From assembly GCA_009841105.1 (NCBI GenBank), contig VXMM01000036.1, forward strand, positions 46,225 to 110,224: a stretch of 64,000 nt of DNA, in the 5' to 3' direction. This stretch comes from Acidimicrobiia bacterium (GTDB lineage: Bacteria > Actinomycetota > Acidimicrobiia > Spongiisociales > Spongiisociaceae). This document shows, piece by piece, positions 25,126 through 34,090 of this stretch. Numbering within the stretch: the stretch's first letter is position 1; every line of letters begins with the position of its first letter. The notes beneath the pieces were generated by a model. It had not been told where the DNA came from. It worked only from the letters and a program-made list of their open reading frames with translations, and did no database searches. The position numbers and the translations under genes are program-made.

Positions 25126-26571
25126 CTACCAGGCCAGGTACTTCAACTCCAGGAACTCCTCCATGCCGTGGTGGCTGCCCTCGCGGCCCACGCCCGATTC
25201 CTTCACGCCGCCGAAGGGCGCAGACTCGTCCGAGATAATGCCCCGGTTGAGCGCAACCATCCCCGACTCGATCGCCTCGCCCACACGGAACGCCCGGTTG
25301 ATATCCCCTGTGTACACGTAGGAGATCAGACCGTGGATGGTGTTGTTGGCAGCCTCGATGACCTCCTCCTCGGAATCGAAGGACACCACCGGGGCCACCG
25401 GACCGAAAATCTCATGGCCGAGGATCGCCGCGTCGGGCGCCACCTCCGACAGCACGGTGGGCTGGTAGAAGTAGCCGGGGCCATCCGGTGCAGCTCCGCC
25501 GGTGCGGACCGTGGCCTGATCGTCGACCGCGCCCGCCACCAGGCTGTCGATCTTCTCCACCGCCGAGTTGTTGATCATCGGGCCGACATCGTTGGACCTG
25601 TCGATACCCGGCCCCATCCGGAGGCCCGACATCACTTCGGTCAAGCGGTCGGTGAACTGCTCCGCCACGCCCGACTGTACGTAGAGGCGGTTGGCTGCCA
25701 CGCAGGTCTCGCCGCCGACGCGCATCTTGGCCAGCACGGCTCCCTGGACGGCAGCCTCGATGTCGGCGTCATCGAAAACCACGAAGGGGGCATTGCCGCC
25801 CAGTTCCATGCTGGTCCGGAGGATACGGCGCCCGGCCTTTTCCATCAGGATCCGGCCGACCTCCGTAGAGCCTGTGAAGGACAGCTTCCTCACCCGCGGG
25901 TCGTCGAGCATGATGTCCACAACGCCGGAGGAGCCCCGCGCCATCACCACGTTGACGGTCCCCGGAGGGGCGCCTGCCTCAGCCAGGATGTCCGCCACCG
26001 CCAGGGCCGAGAGCGGCGTGTCGGAGGCGGGTTTGAGGATGGTGGTGCATCCGGCGGCCAGGGCCGGGGCGATCTTGCGGGTCGCCATCGCCGACGGGAA
26101 GTTCCACGGGGTGACCATCAGGGATATCCCGACCGGCTCGGGTAGCACGACGATCCGCTTGTCGCCCCGCGGAGCGGTGCGTATCTCGCCCATGATCCGG
26201 ACGGCCTCCTCCGAGAACCACCTGAAGAACTCGGCGCCGTATCGAACCTCCCCTATCGCGTCCGCATAGGCCTTCCCGTTCTCGAGGATGATCAACTCGG
26301 CCAGTTGCTCCTCGCGCTCGAGCATCAGGTCGTAGGCACGGCGAAGGATGTCCGAACGCTGGCGCGGAGCAGTGGCTGCCCATCCGGGCGCCGCTTCGGC
26401 GGCGGCGTCCACCGCCAGGCGCGCCTCTCCGACTCCCGCGGTCGAGACGGCCGCCAGCACCTGTTCGGTAGCGGGATCGATGACGTCCAACTCTCCGTCC
26501 CCCTCCGTCCAGTCGCCCCCGATCCGGAGCTGGGTCCTCGGGCCCTGGAAAAGCTCGGCTACCACCGTCAT
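25126..26571 (-). CDS. gabD: NAD(P)-dependent aldehyde dehydrogenase, succinate-semialdehyde type
   Basis: 481 residues, full ALDH length. Glu in MELGGNAPFVVF, catalytic Cys in VGGETCVAANR, cofactor segment LSFTGSTEVGRILM and C-terminal FGGVKESGVGREG. The overall pattern is closest to GabD-type succinate-semialdehyde dehydrogenases, but substrate range in this family is broad. No aminotransferase partner is adjacent (the phosphomutase gene lies upstream), so GABA catabolism is not proven. Confidence 0.88.
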   Translation of the reverse strand: MTVVAELFQGPRTQLRIGGDWTEGDGELDVIDPATEQVLAAVSTAGVGEARLAVDAAAEAAPGWAATAPRQRSDILRRAYDLMLEREEQLAELIILENGKAYADAIGEVRYGAEFFRWFSEEAVRIMGEIRTAPRGDKRIVVLPEPVGISLMVTPWNFPSAMATRKIAPALAAGCTTILKPASDTPLSALAVADILAEAGAPPGTVNVVMARGSSGVVDIMLDDPRVRKLSFTGSTEVGRILMEKAGRRILRTSMELGGNAPFVVFDDADIEAAVQGAVLAKMRVGGETCVAANRLYVQSGVAEQFTDRLTEVMSGLRMGPGIDRSNDVGPMINNSAVEKIDSLVAGAVDDQATVRTGGAAPDGPGYFYQPTVLSEVAPDAAILGHEIFGPVAPVVSFDSEEEVIEAANNTIHGLISYVYTGDINRAFRVGEAIESGMVALNRGIISDESAPFGGVKESGVGREGSHHGMEEFLELKYLAW

Positions 26572-26607
26572 CGCGTTCCTCCCAAAGAAAAGTGTTCCGC
26601 GTATCTT

Positions 26608-28338
26608 CTACAGGCCGATATGGCCGGCCAGGTCGGACGCCACCGCGCCGGCTTGCACCTCCAGGTCACGTTCGATTCCGGACGGGTCGTCCGATCCGGA
26701 AAACGGGCGAGTGGAATCCACGTACATCTTAAGCTTGGGCTCGGTGCCGCTCGGCCGCACGAGCACCCGAGTTCGATCCTGGAGCCGAAGTTCTACCAGG
26801 GACGCTGCTCCGAGCCATCGAGGCCTCCGCTCGGCGCCCGTCAGGTAATCCGTCATCCCTACCACCGCCACTCCGCCCAGGCGATCCGGGGGGTCTTCCG
26901 CCAGCCGTCGCATGGCGCCGGCGATCTCGCTCGCTCCGGCTGATCCCGGCCTCCTGATGCTGCGCTGGACCGAGACCCACAACCCGAACCGGCGGTACAG
27001 GGCTTCCAGCCGGTCGAGCACCGTCTCGCCCTGTCGCCGGCACTCGGATGCCAGATCGGCCATGAACAGGGCGGCCGACAGGCCGTCCTTGTCGTACACC
27101 ACGCCTCCCACCGCATGGCCCAGCGCTTCCTCGAATCCGAAGGCCAGGGCATTCCCGCCCTCGGCCTCGATGTCGAGCGCCGCGTTCATGATCCACTTGA
27201 AGCCGGTGAGAGTGGTTTCGAAGCGGGCCCCTCGGGCAGTCGCCACCAATCCGGCCATGGGCGAGCTGACGATGGTGTTGATGATGAGCGGTTGGCGTTC
27301 GTCGGTCGGGCCGCCATCCGGCAGGTGCGAGAGTATGTAATCGGTCAGCAGCACCCCCACCTGGTTACCGGTAAGGCTGACCCATCCGTTGACGCCGGGC
27401 ACCGCCACTCCCAGCCGGTCGGCGTCAGGATCGTTGGCCAGCACCAGGTCGGCATCGATCCCTCGCGCGAGGGCCAGAGCGAGGTCCATGGCGCCGGGCT
27501 CTTCGGGATTGGGAAACGGCAGGGTCGGGAAGTGCCCGTCTGGTTGGGCTTGCTCGTCGACAGGATGAACATCCAGGTAACCGGCTTCGGCCAAGAGCTC
27601 GCTCATGTAGCGCCAACCCACCCCGTGCATCGGCGTGTAGACGATCCGCAGGCCCGGATCGACCGTCGCGGGCAACCGCAGCCGGGCCAACTGCCTCCGG
27701 TACCCGTGCCAGACCTCCGGCGGAACGGGCGCTACACGCTCCCCGGCTTCCTGATACGGAGCATCCGCTAGGGGAACGTCTGCCGCCGCATCCACCCGGT
27801 CGATGGCTGCTGAGATGGCAGCGTCGACAGGGGGAATGATCTGGGCGCCGTTGGCGTCATAGACCTTGTAGCCGTTGTCCCGGGGCGGGTTGTGGCTAGC
27901 AGTGACCATCACGCCGGCGCAGGCACCCAGGACCCGGACCGCATACGCCACCAGGGGCGTCGGAGCCTCCTCTTCCCAGAACCTGACCGCCAGACCGGCG
28001 GCGCTCAGTACCCCGACCGTGTCGCGCATGAAGTCCGAGCTGGACGGCCGGGCATCACGGCCCACCACCACTGGAGCGGTCGGCGCTCCCCCGTGCCGGG
28101 CCAGCAGGAAGTCGGCCAGCCCGCGGGTGGTCCGTATGACCATGGCCCGGTTCATCCGGTTGGAACCGGCCTCCACGATCCCACGCAGACCGGCGGTGCC
28201 GAAGGCGAGCGTGCCGTCCATCCGATCGGCCAGCTCGGCCCGGTCTCCGGAGTCGAGCAGTGCACCCAACTCGGCTCTGGTGCGGGGATCGGGATCGCCC
28301 AGGATCCAGGCCCTCGCCCGCTCCACCACGTTGTCCAT
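26608..28338 (-). CDS. Phosphoglucomutase/phosphomannomutase
   Basis: 576 residues. Alpha-D-phosphohexomutase superfamily: TAGLRG near 48, phosphoserine loop VTASHNP (Ser148), metal loop NDPDADRLG, sugar loop GFEEALGH and C-terminal phosphate loop VRPSGTEPKLKMYV. The longer type (PgcA/PGM2-like) interconverts hexose or pentose 1- and 6(5)-phosphates. Single gene in front of a decayed region. Confidence 0.94.
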   Translation of the reverse strand: MDNVVERARAWILGDPDPRTRAELGALLDSGDRAELADRMDGTLAFGTAGLRGIVEAGSNRMNRAMVIRTTRGLADFLLARHGGAPTAPVVVGRDARPSSSDFMRDTVGVLSAAGLAVRFWEEEAPTPLVAYAVRVLGACAGVMVTASHNPPRDNGYKVYDANGAQIIPPVDAAISAAIDRVDAAADVPLADAPYQEAGERVAPVPPEVWHGYRRQLARLRLPATVDPGLRIVYTPMHGVGWRYMSELLAEAGYLDVHPVDEQAQPDGHFPTLPFPNPEEPGAMDLALALARGIDADLVLANDPDADRLGVAVPGVNGWVSLTGNQVGVLLTDYILSHLPDGGPTDERQPLIINTIVSSPMAGLVATARGARFETTLTGFKWIMNAALDIEAEGGNALAFGFEEALGHAVGGVVYDKDGLSAALFMADLASECRRQGETVLDRLEALYRRFGLWVSVQRSIRRPGSAGASEIAGAMRRLAEDPPDRLGGVAVVGMTDYLTGAERRPRWLGAASLVELRLQDRTRVLVRPSGTEPKLKMYVDSTRPFSGSDDPSGIERDLEVQAGAVASDLAGHIGL

Positions 28339-28421
28339 AAAGCCGACGATAGCGAGCGGTGGTGGCGGGTTCCCTCGTGTTAGATCGGGGTCCGCTTTCT
28401 CAGGTGGTGCCAGATCTCTGG

Positions 28422-28673
28422 TTAGGTCCCGAACAACTCAGCCCGCACTTCGTCTCGACTCTTGTCCAGATGGGTAGCGATGTCGGCCACGACGCCGCTG
28501 AGCGTGCCAACCCGGAGAGCACGATGGCGCGGGACGGTAACCCTGTGCGACACACTGCCGATAGTCGCGCCCAACATCATGTGGCTGCCTCTCTACCGAA
28601 CGAGGCGATAGCCATACTGACGCCTGAGCAGCGCAGCCAGTTCTTCGCCCGACAGGTCCCGGGGCAGTCTCAT
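28422..28673 (-). pseudogene. hicA: HicA-like mRNA interferase interrupted by a stop codon
   Basis: The frame from ATG 28673 reads MRLPRDLSGEELAALLRRQY..., then stops at TAG 28595-28593, then goes on in the same frame as RGSHMML... to TAA at 28424-28422 (83 codons in all). HicA proteins have an Arg-Gln-Arg/Lys-Gly-Ser-His motif with the active His; here the Gln codon position is TAG, one change from CAG. The His codon is intact but downstream of the stop. It overlaps the HicB-like gene by 4 nt (ATGA). The toxin is thus probably dead, unless the TAG is suppressed or a sequencing error. Confidence 0.8.
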
Positions 28674-28930
28674 ACTGCGATAGCTTCGTCCCTTACGAAA
28701 TGCAGCCTGACGATCCTCTGTTCGGCCCCGTCGCCGAAGTGGCAAAGCACGGCATCCCGAACCATCGCCTTGAGATCGGCCCAGTCTTCACCTTGTGTGA
28801 AGATGCTATGGCCCAGAGCTCGAGCATCGAAGCCTCCCTCCGGAGCCTCCGTCACCTCGAATATGATCTCCACCGGCGCTTCCACAGGTTCCTCCACGCT
28901 TGCGAGTTGCAATTCTCTGTGCACCAGCAC
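28670..28930 (-). CDS. HicB-like antitoxin-family small protein
   Basis: At most 86 residues. The core 'EIIFEVTEAPEGGFDARALGHSIFTQG' followed by 'MVRDAVLCHFGDG' and 'RIVRLHFVRDE' is the HicB-like small-protein family often mislabelled as 2-oxoisovalerate dehydrogenase subunit. The start is uncertain: GTG at 28930 is the longest, but GTG codons nearer to 'VEIIFEV' would give the usual ~67 residues. It precedes hicA, 4-nt overlap. With the toxin broken, it may be a leftover or an orphan regulator. Confidence 0.75.
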   Translation of the reverse strand: MLVHRELQLASVEEPVEAPVEIIFEVTEAPEGGFDARALGHSIFTQGEDWADLKAMVRDAVLCHFGDGAEQRIVRLHFVRDEAIAV

Positions 28931-28937
28931 TTGACTC

Positions 28938-29012
28938 CAACTCAGTCGCAGCTTCGCTCACGCCAAGCTTACCGGTCGCCACGTCCGAGACCAGCCCGAT
29001 GTCGTATTCCCA
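28938..29012 (-). pseudogene. Remnant resembling the C-terminus of a type I restriction specificity subunit
   Basis: One frame reads 'WEYDIGLVSDVATGKLGVSE' followed by AATEL. It resembles the common HsdS ending '(L)IADVVTGKLDVREAA'. There is no upstream coding sequence in the same frame long enough for HsdS, and no HsdM/HsdR nearby. It lies just before the HicB-like gene. Short, so the match could be to another family with the same tail. Confidence 0.4.
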
Positions 29013-29069
29013 ACCAGGTCGCTGTGCCGCCGGGCGCGGGCGTTCGGGGCGTCCATGTCGACACAAGCC

Positions 29070-30347
29070 TCAGCTGGGGCGGCTGCGGATGGCGAAGACC
29101 TTGTAGGAGAAGCCGGCGTCCTGGCTCCGTGTTCCGAGGCTGGTCCAGTCAGAAGTACCCGACTCCTGGCATTCGCCGCTCCACACCACTGTCAGAGCCA
29201 CGGGATACCCGCTCGGGTAGCCCGCCCGCAGCGAGGACCTCAGGTATACCGCCTCGTCGCCCCCGAACCGGACCTCGAACGGGCTCTTCAACGAGCCGGC
29301 GGCGTCGTAGTCCGGCGCGTTGCGGTGGAAGGTCCTGATGCCTAGTTCCGTCCCGTCCGGCCTTCCCAAACCGGTCATCACCCAGGACATCCGGCTTACC
29401 CAGACGCGGATGGACACCCGCTCGCCGTTGATCCGTTCGGAATAGGTCCGGGATGGATCCCCCTGGTACCGGGCGTGAACAGGCACCCTCACATAGCCGT
29501 TCCGGACCGGCTGGAAGCCGAGCGACGGGGTGGCCATGGCGTCGATGGTGTCATGGAAAGAGTTGACGGCGCCGGCAATCGTGCAGGCAGGCGGCGGAGG
29601 AGGGGGTCCTTGCATCGTGGGCGTCGTGGGCGTCGTGGGCGTGGCCGGCCTGGTGGTCGCGGTCGTCCCCCACGTTGTGGTGGTTCGCCTCCTGGTGGTG
29701 GTCGTCGCTGGCCTGGTGGTCGCGGTGGTCCCCCGCGTCGTATCGGTAACGGAAGGAGTGGTCTCCCGATTGCCTGTCGTGGTCGGGCAGTCGGGCGGAT
29801 GAGCGCTCGGATCATCCGCACAGTGGGCATGGTTCACGTTCACCCACGTCCCGCAGTTGCCGGGGCTGGTGTTGGCCGGCAGGCTCCTGTCCCCCGCGCA
29901 CACGTTGTACCTGGGCCCTAGCCTGTCCTCGTGCCTGTTCAGGTATTGGTACTTGACCGTGACGCCGTCCCCGTGCGGGGCGTGCCCGCCCCGTCCGATA
30001 CCGCAACTGTTGATGCGCGGCTGCGGCGGGCTGATCCTGGGGCCGCAGGCTCTCCACTGGTTGCCGACGGCCTGCCATCTCCCGCAGGTGATCTCGCCGG
30101 TGCCGGTGTCGACGATGCTCTGCCGGCACACTAGCTTCCTCCAGTAGTTCCAGTGCTGCTCCCAGTCCCAGGTCACCACGGTCCGGCCTGACCGCCACGA
30201 GGTCTCTGGGGGATGGGCTGCGCTCGGCTCCGAGGCCCACACAGCGGCCGCGGCGAGCAGGCCGATCACGACGAGCCAGCCCGTCGTGGCCGGCGCCGGT
30301 CTGGCAAGCCTCGGGAGGTCCCGGATATGCCTGCGTATGCGAGCCAT
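29070..30347 (-). CDS. Exported protein of unknown function with a Thr-rich linker
   Basis: 425 residues. An N-terminal membrane segment (about 24-40, WLVVIGLLAAAAVWA) is probably a signal anchor. Residues ~50-180 are a Cys- and Trp-containing domain with about eight Cys ('LVCRQSIVDTGTGEITCGRW', 'NSCGIGRG', 'NCGTWVNVNHAHCADD'), suggesting disulfides. A Thr/Pro/Arg linker (~190-250) follows, then a C-terminal ~170-residue domain without recognised motifs. I do not recognise the family. The start overlaps the previous gene's ancestral stop (TGATG), so the two probably act together. Confidence 0.7.
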   Translation of the reverse strand: MARIRRHIRDLPRLARPAPATTGWLVVIGLLAAAAVWASEPSAAHPPETSWRSGRTVVTWDWEQHWNYWRKLVCRQSIVDTGTGEITCGRWQAVGNQWRACGPRISPPQPRINSCGIGRGGHAPHGDGVTVKYQYLNRHEDRLGPRYNVCAGDRSLPANTSPGNCGTWVNVNHAHCADDPSAHPPDCPTTTGNRETTPSVTDTTRGTTATTRPATTTTRRRTTTTWGTTATTRPATPTTPTTPTMQGPPPPPPACTIAGAVNSFHDTIDAMATPSLGFQPVRNGYVRVPVHARYQGDPSRTYSERINGERVSIRVWVSRMSWVMTGLGRPDGTELGIRTFHRNAPDYDAAGSLKSPFEVRFGGDEAVYLRSSLRAGYPSGYPVALTVVWSGECQESGTSDWTSLGTRSQDAGFSYKVFAIRSRPS

Positions 30348-31290
30348 CAGTACCTACCCGTCGAACCGGGCGCCTCGTCCTCGTTGACCTCGGGGGTCGG
30401 GTCACGGGGACAGCGGACATCGCTTCCATGATCACCAGTACCTTCACGCAGTAGGACCTCCGGTACGAGACCTTCCATTCCCCGTCCACCTGGACGAGGG
30501 TGTCAAGGACCGGATCGGTGGGCGGGAAGTCGGGATGGTGAAGGCGGTAGCGGACCGCTATCACCCCCTGGCCGGCGTCCGGACCGCCCCGCCACACGAT
30601 GTCCTCGAATATGACGCCGGCCCGGCCGCGCTGCTCCGGGTGGTACAGGACGGCGCCGTGGGTCCGGCCGAAGTCGTCCAGCGCGGCGAACACCTCATCG
30701 AGCAGGGCCCCGTTCCTGATGGCCGAACGGCGCTGGTCGTCCGTACCCGTGTATGCCAGGTACACCGCCCGGCGGACCTCCGCAAGCGTGCACGGATCCT
30801 CGACCGGATAGCTGTCCGCGACCCACAGCTCTTCGATCGGAGGACAGTGCCCGGCCTCCGTCGCCTGGAACCCACCGGCCGGCTCCGCGGTTGCGAACCC
30901 GTCCGAGGTGGCGGTGGGACTCGGGGTGGGGCCCCTCTCGACCTCCGCACCGGACTCGGCGGGCGGATACCGGAATGTGGTGACCGTCAGCAGGGTGGAC
31001 GGCTCGGTGTCGTGTCTGTGGTCATGGCCTTCGCCGCCACCGTGATCATGGCCTGCGGCGCCGGTCCGATCCTCTCCATCCACCTCTACGTCGGTCGGGT
31101 TCGACTCCGATGGCACCGCCCACTCGGGCGATGCCCTCCCGGTCTCTTCGCCTGCTGCCGGAGGGGGCGCGGTGGCCGACGAGACGGCTGATCGGTGCGG
31201 TGTCCGGCCCGGTGCCGTGATCATGAGCACCGCTGCCAGCACCCCAGCTACGAATACGATGAATAGCATCTTCTCTACCAGGTGATTCAT
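30347..31290 (-). CDS. Membrane-anchored protein with His-rich segment, probably frameshifted near its end
   Basis: Starts with a membrane anchor (MLFIVFVAGVLAAVLMI), then a Pro/Ser linker and a His-rich stretch (AAGHDHGGGEGHDHRHD) that could bind metal, then a domain from ~155 ('PCTLAEVRRAVYLAYTGTDDQRRSAI...') resembling SnoaL/NTF2-like folds only in outline. After SYCVKV (about 30441) the natural reading shifts frame: the other frame gives TGDHGSDVRCPRDPTPEVNE and ends in TGA (30349-30347) overlapping the next ATG. In the observed frame the gene would run 535 nt into the next gene. So one base was probably lost around 30436-30445. Confidence 0.6.
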
Positions 31291-31636
31291 GCCTTGATGT
31301 GCTCCGATGCGGGATAGATATCGCTACCGGAGGCAGCGTATCGGAGCTATGACCGCAAATGAGCTACCAAACAGGGGTAGAAAATCTCTGACTCTCCGAA
31401 ATTTTTCTCACTCTGGGCTGAGATCACTGATCAGGCTGTGATCGATCATGCCATCGTATAGAACCGCTAGACATCCTGTACATCAATGATTCGAACGCGA
31501 CTGCTACTCAACCACAACTTTCCTGCTTCATTGCGGCCCACCTCGTCGGGCCCGGACCCGGATCGGACCTATCGCCGAGGACGCCGGCGGGAGACCGGCT
31601 CGAGCCGGAGGACGTGCCTACCGGAACGGAGCGCGA
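31291..31636. other. AT-richer gene-free interval
   Basis: 346 nt between the His-rich protein gene and the M50 protease gene, both on the minus strand. The part 31320-31540 is visibly AT-richer than the surroundings and probably holds the promoter of the 31290 gene. A 14-bp palindrome ccggctcgagccgg is at 31595-31608. No RNA gene or ORF with coding character was seen. Confidence 0.5.
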
Positions 31637-32431
31637 TCAGGGTGAGGGCGGGCGGATGATCGGGCGCCGGTACGCCACCAGGTCGGCCCCGGCGAACACC
31701 ACCGCCAGCACTGCGGCCAGCACGAAGCCTCGCTGCCAGGCCCAGACCGCCGCCGCCACGCCCACGACCATGCCGATGATCCGCGAATGGAGATCACCGC
31801 TCGGACCCAGCATCCTGACCAGCACGGCGCGAAGCATCTTCGACCCGTCCAGCCCGCCGATGGGTAGCCAGTTGACGAGCCCCCACACCACGGACACCCA
31901 GATGAAGGCCCCCACGAAGAACACCAGGTACTCCCCGTAGCGGTCGGCGGCGGCCAGATGGATCCGCCACGGGCTCTCGATCGCCAACTCCCCGAACCGG
32001 CCCAAGCCACCCAGGCGGGCGTACCAGTACAAGCCCAGCCCCGCGAAGAGACCTACTGCGGAGCCCGATGCGGCAATGGCGAACAACCTCCAGCCCCCGA
32101 GAGGCTGCTCCCGCTCCCTCCAATAGGTTGCTCCGCCCAGTGCGTAGATGGTGATGCCATCCACCTGGCCGCCGAGGCGCCGTACCGTTGCCGCGTGGCC
32201 CAGTTCGTGCAGGACCACCGAAAGCAGTATGGCCACCGCCCAGAGGGCCGCCGAGACAAGGCCGAGTCCGGTGTCGAAGAGGATCACCAGGACGAGCAGG
32301 AAGGTGAAATGGATGTGGACGGGGAACCCGAACAGCCGGAAGCGCACGGCGGCCAGCGTAGTTGGAAGTGGCGGTAAGCCGGCTGCGGCGGACACGTGTC
32401 GGGGGTCCGCCTCAAGGAGACCGGTAAGCAC
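31637..32431 (-). CDS. Site-2 protease family (M50) membrane metalloprotease
   Basis: 264 residues with about five membrane segments. Zn site HELGH in 'LSVVLHELGHAATVRRLGG', and the second motif 'NWLPIGGLDGSKML' with the NxxPxxxxDG Asp. Such proteases cleave membrane-embedded substrates. The start is uncertain: GTG at 32347 (VRFRLFGFPVHIHF) would remove a 28-residue, poorly conserved leader that overlaps the APH-like gene by 20 nt. Confidence 0.88.
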   Translation of the reverse strand: MLTGLLEADPRHVSAAAGLPPLPTTLAAVRFRLFGFPVHIHFTFLLVLVILFDTGLGLVSAALWAVAILLSVVLHELGHAATVRRLGGQVDGITIYALGGATYWREREQPLGGWRLFAIAASGSAVGLFAGLGLYWYARLGGLGRFGELAIESPWRIHLAAADRYGEYLVFFVGAFIWVSVVWGLVNWLPIGGLDGSKMLRAVLVRMLGPSGDLHSRIIGMVVGVAAAVWAWQRGFVLAAVLAVVFAGADLVAYRRPIIRPPSP

Positions 32432-33494
32432 CGCCCTCCAGAGACTCGAGGGCGAAGTCCGCCAACCGCTCCACCGATCCGGCCAGGGACGGCAGGTCCA
32501 CGCCCGAGATGTTGTCCATCACGCCATGCCGGTAGCGGGCGTAGACCCCTTCCAGGATGGCGGCCAAGCGCCACGCCTGCATCGCCCGGTGGTAAGGAAG
32601 CCCCGACACGTCCGCCCCGGTGAGGGCGGCGTAACGGGCCACCATCTCCTCCAGGGACGGGAAACCACCTTCCTGTACCACCGATGAGCGCCAGAGCTCC
32701 GGCCCGCCCGGGTCGATCCAGTCGTTGGCCAGGTACCCGAGATCGGCCATAGGGTCGCCCAGGGTGCAGAGTTCCCAGTCGACCACAGCCCCGATCTTCC
32801 CGTTCTCGACGATCAGGTTGCCGAATCGATAGTCACCGTGCACGACACCGGTTCGCTCCTGGGTGGGGATCCGGTCCTCCAGCAGGGTCCGGACCCGGTC
32901 CATGACCGGGAGGTCCCGCTGCTTGGAGGCTTCCCACTGGCGAGACCACGTACGCAACTGGCGCTGCACGTACCCCTCCCTGGGGCCCAGGTCGCCCAAC
33001 CCGATGTGATTGGGGTCCAGAGAGTGGAGGCCGGCCAGCACCGTGACGGCGTCCTCGCCGAGGGACCTCCGGTCGGCCGGCTTCATGGACGAACCCGCCG
33101 TCCGGTCGTGGGGAACCAGGCCGGTGACGAAGCCCATCACGTAGAACGGGGCGCCGTTGACAGCCGGATCGCTGCATAGGCCGAGAGCCGGAGGGACCGG
33201 CACGCCCGTCCCGCGCAATGCCGAGATGATCCGGAACTCGCGGGCCACATCATGAGCTGTCGCCAGGGCGTGCCCCAGCGGGGGCCTTCTAAGGGCGAAG
33301 TCGGCCCCGTCAGCTCCGCTGACCCGGTAGGTGAGGTTGGAGTTACCGCCCGGTACGGGCTCGAACCGCAAGGGCGGGACGGCGCTCTCGATGTTCCTTT
33401 TCATCCACACGGTGACTCGTTCCCGGTCTATTCCGGGGACGGAACCTGCCGGCCCCTCCTCGTGCGGCACCGGCTCGTGCCGGTTCCCCCTCAC
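32412..33494 (-). CDS. Aminoglycoside phosphotransferase (APH)/ACAD10-like kinase
   Basis: 360 residues. Kinase-like fold with catalytic loop VVHGDYRFGNLI and metal loop GAVVDWELCTLGDPMADL; 'PGGNSNLTYRV' forms the ATP loop. This subgroup is related to the kinase domain of ACAD10 and acts in lipid or small-molecule catabolism rather than in drug resistance. It overlaps the YczE-like gene by 4 nt. No acyl-CoA dehydrogenase is next to it. Confidence 0.85.
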   Translation of the reverse strand: MRGNRHEPVPHEEGPAGSVPGIDRERVTVWMKRNIESAVPPLRFEPVPGGNSNLTYRVSGADGADFALRRPPLGHALATAHDVAREFRIISALRGTGVPVPPALGLCSDPAVNGAPFYVMGFVTGLVPHDRTAGSSMKPADRRSLGEDAVTVLAGLHSLDPNHIGLGDLGPREGYVQRQLRTWSRQWEASKQRDLPVMDRVRTLLEDRIPTQERTGVVHGDYRFGNLIVENGKIGAVVDWELCTLGDPMADLGYLANDWIDPGGPELWRSSVVQEGGFPSLEEMVARYAALTGADVSGLPYHRAMQAWRLAAILEGVYARYRHGVMDNISGVDLPSLAGSVERLADFALESLEGGAYRSP

Positions 33495-34090
33495 AGCGGC
33501 CCCTTGTCAGCCCGCCGGAGGGAGACCTGGAGCAGCGGTCCGATGGTTACCGTATAGATCACGGTGCCGATACCCACCGCCCCGCCCAGCAACCATCCGG
33601 CGATCAGTACCGTTCCCTCGATGAGGGTGCGGGCCAGCCGTATGGACATGCCCCGGGCAGCCAGGCCGGTCATGATCCCGTCCCTGGGGCCCGGGCCGAG
33701 GCGCGACCCTATGTACAGGCCTGATCCGACCGCCACCATGCCGATGCCGCTGACCAGGTACAGCACGCGCAACCAGAGGAGTTCCGTCTCCCCCACCACG
33801 AACAGCGTGACGTCGATCATGACTCCCACCAGGGTGGCGTTCAGAAGGGTGCCGGGGCCGGGACGCTGCCGCAGGGGAATCCATCCGAGCAACACAACGG
33901 CGCTGACCGCGATTGTCACCAGTCCCACCGAGAGAGGAGTCCGCAGGGCGATGCCCTGATGGAAGGCGTCCCACGGCGACAAGCCGAGGTTGGCTCGTAT
34001 GTTGAGTCCGATGCCGCCTCCGAACATGGCCAGCCCGAGGGAGAGGCCGGGGATCCGGGCCAGCACCGCGCGGGTACGGGCGGTGACCAC
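33491..34090 (-). CDS. YczE/YitT-like integral membrane protein
   Basis: 199 residues, about five hydrophobic segments, GTG start. The 'GLSLGLAMFGGGIGLNIRANLGLSPWDAFHQGIA' beginning and 'GSRLGPGPRDGIMTGL' are the marks of the YczE/YyaS membrane family. Function is not known in this family. It overlaps the APH-like gene by 4 nt. Confidence 0.8.
   Translation of the reverse strand: MVTARTRAVLARIPGLSLGLAMFGGGIGLNIRANLGLSPWDAFHQGIALRTPLSVGLVTIAVSAVVLLGWIPLRQRPGPGTLLNATLVGVMIDVTLFVVGETELLWLRVLYLVSGIGMVAVGSGLYIGSRLGPGPRDGIMTGLAARGMSIRLARTLIEGTVLIAGWLLGGAVGIGTVIYTVTIGPLLQVSLRRADKGPL

Noticed and set aside
29812..30346. Long C-terminal extension of the His-rich protein frame
   Set aside because: It is Arg/Gly-rich, lies antisense-like within the next gene's other frame, and the neighbouring frame gives a better ending; treated as read-through after a frameshift.
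31595..31608. 14-bp palindrome ccggctcgagccgg
   Set aside because: Short GC palindromes are frequent in such DNA; no T-tract and no promoter context.
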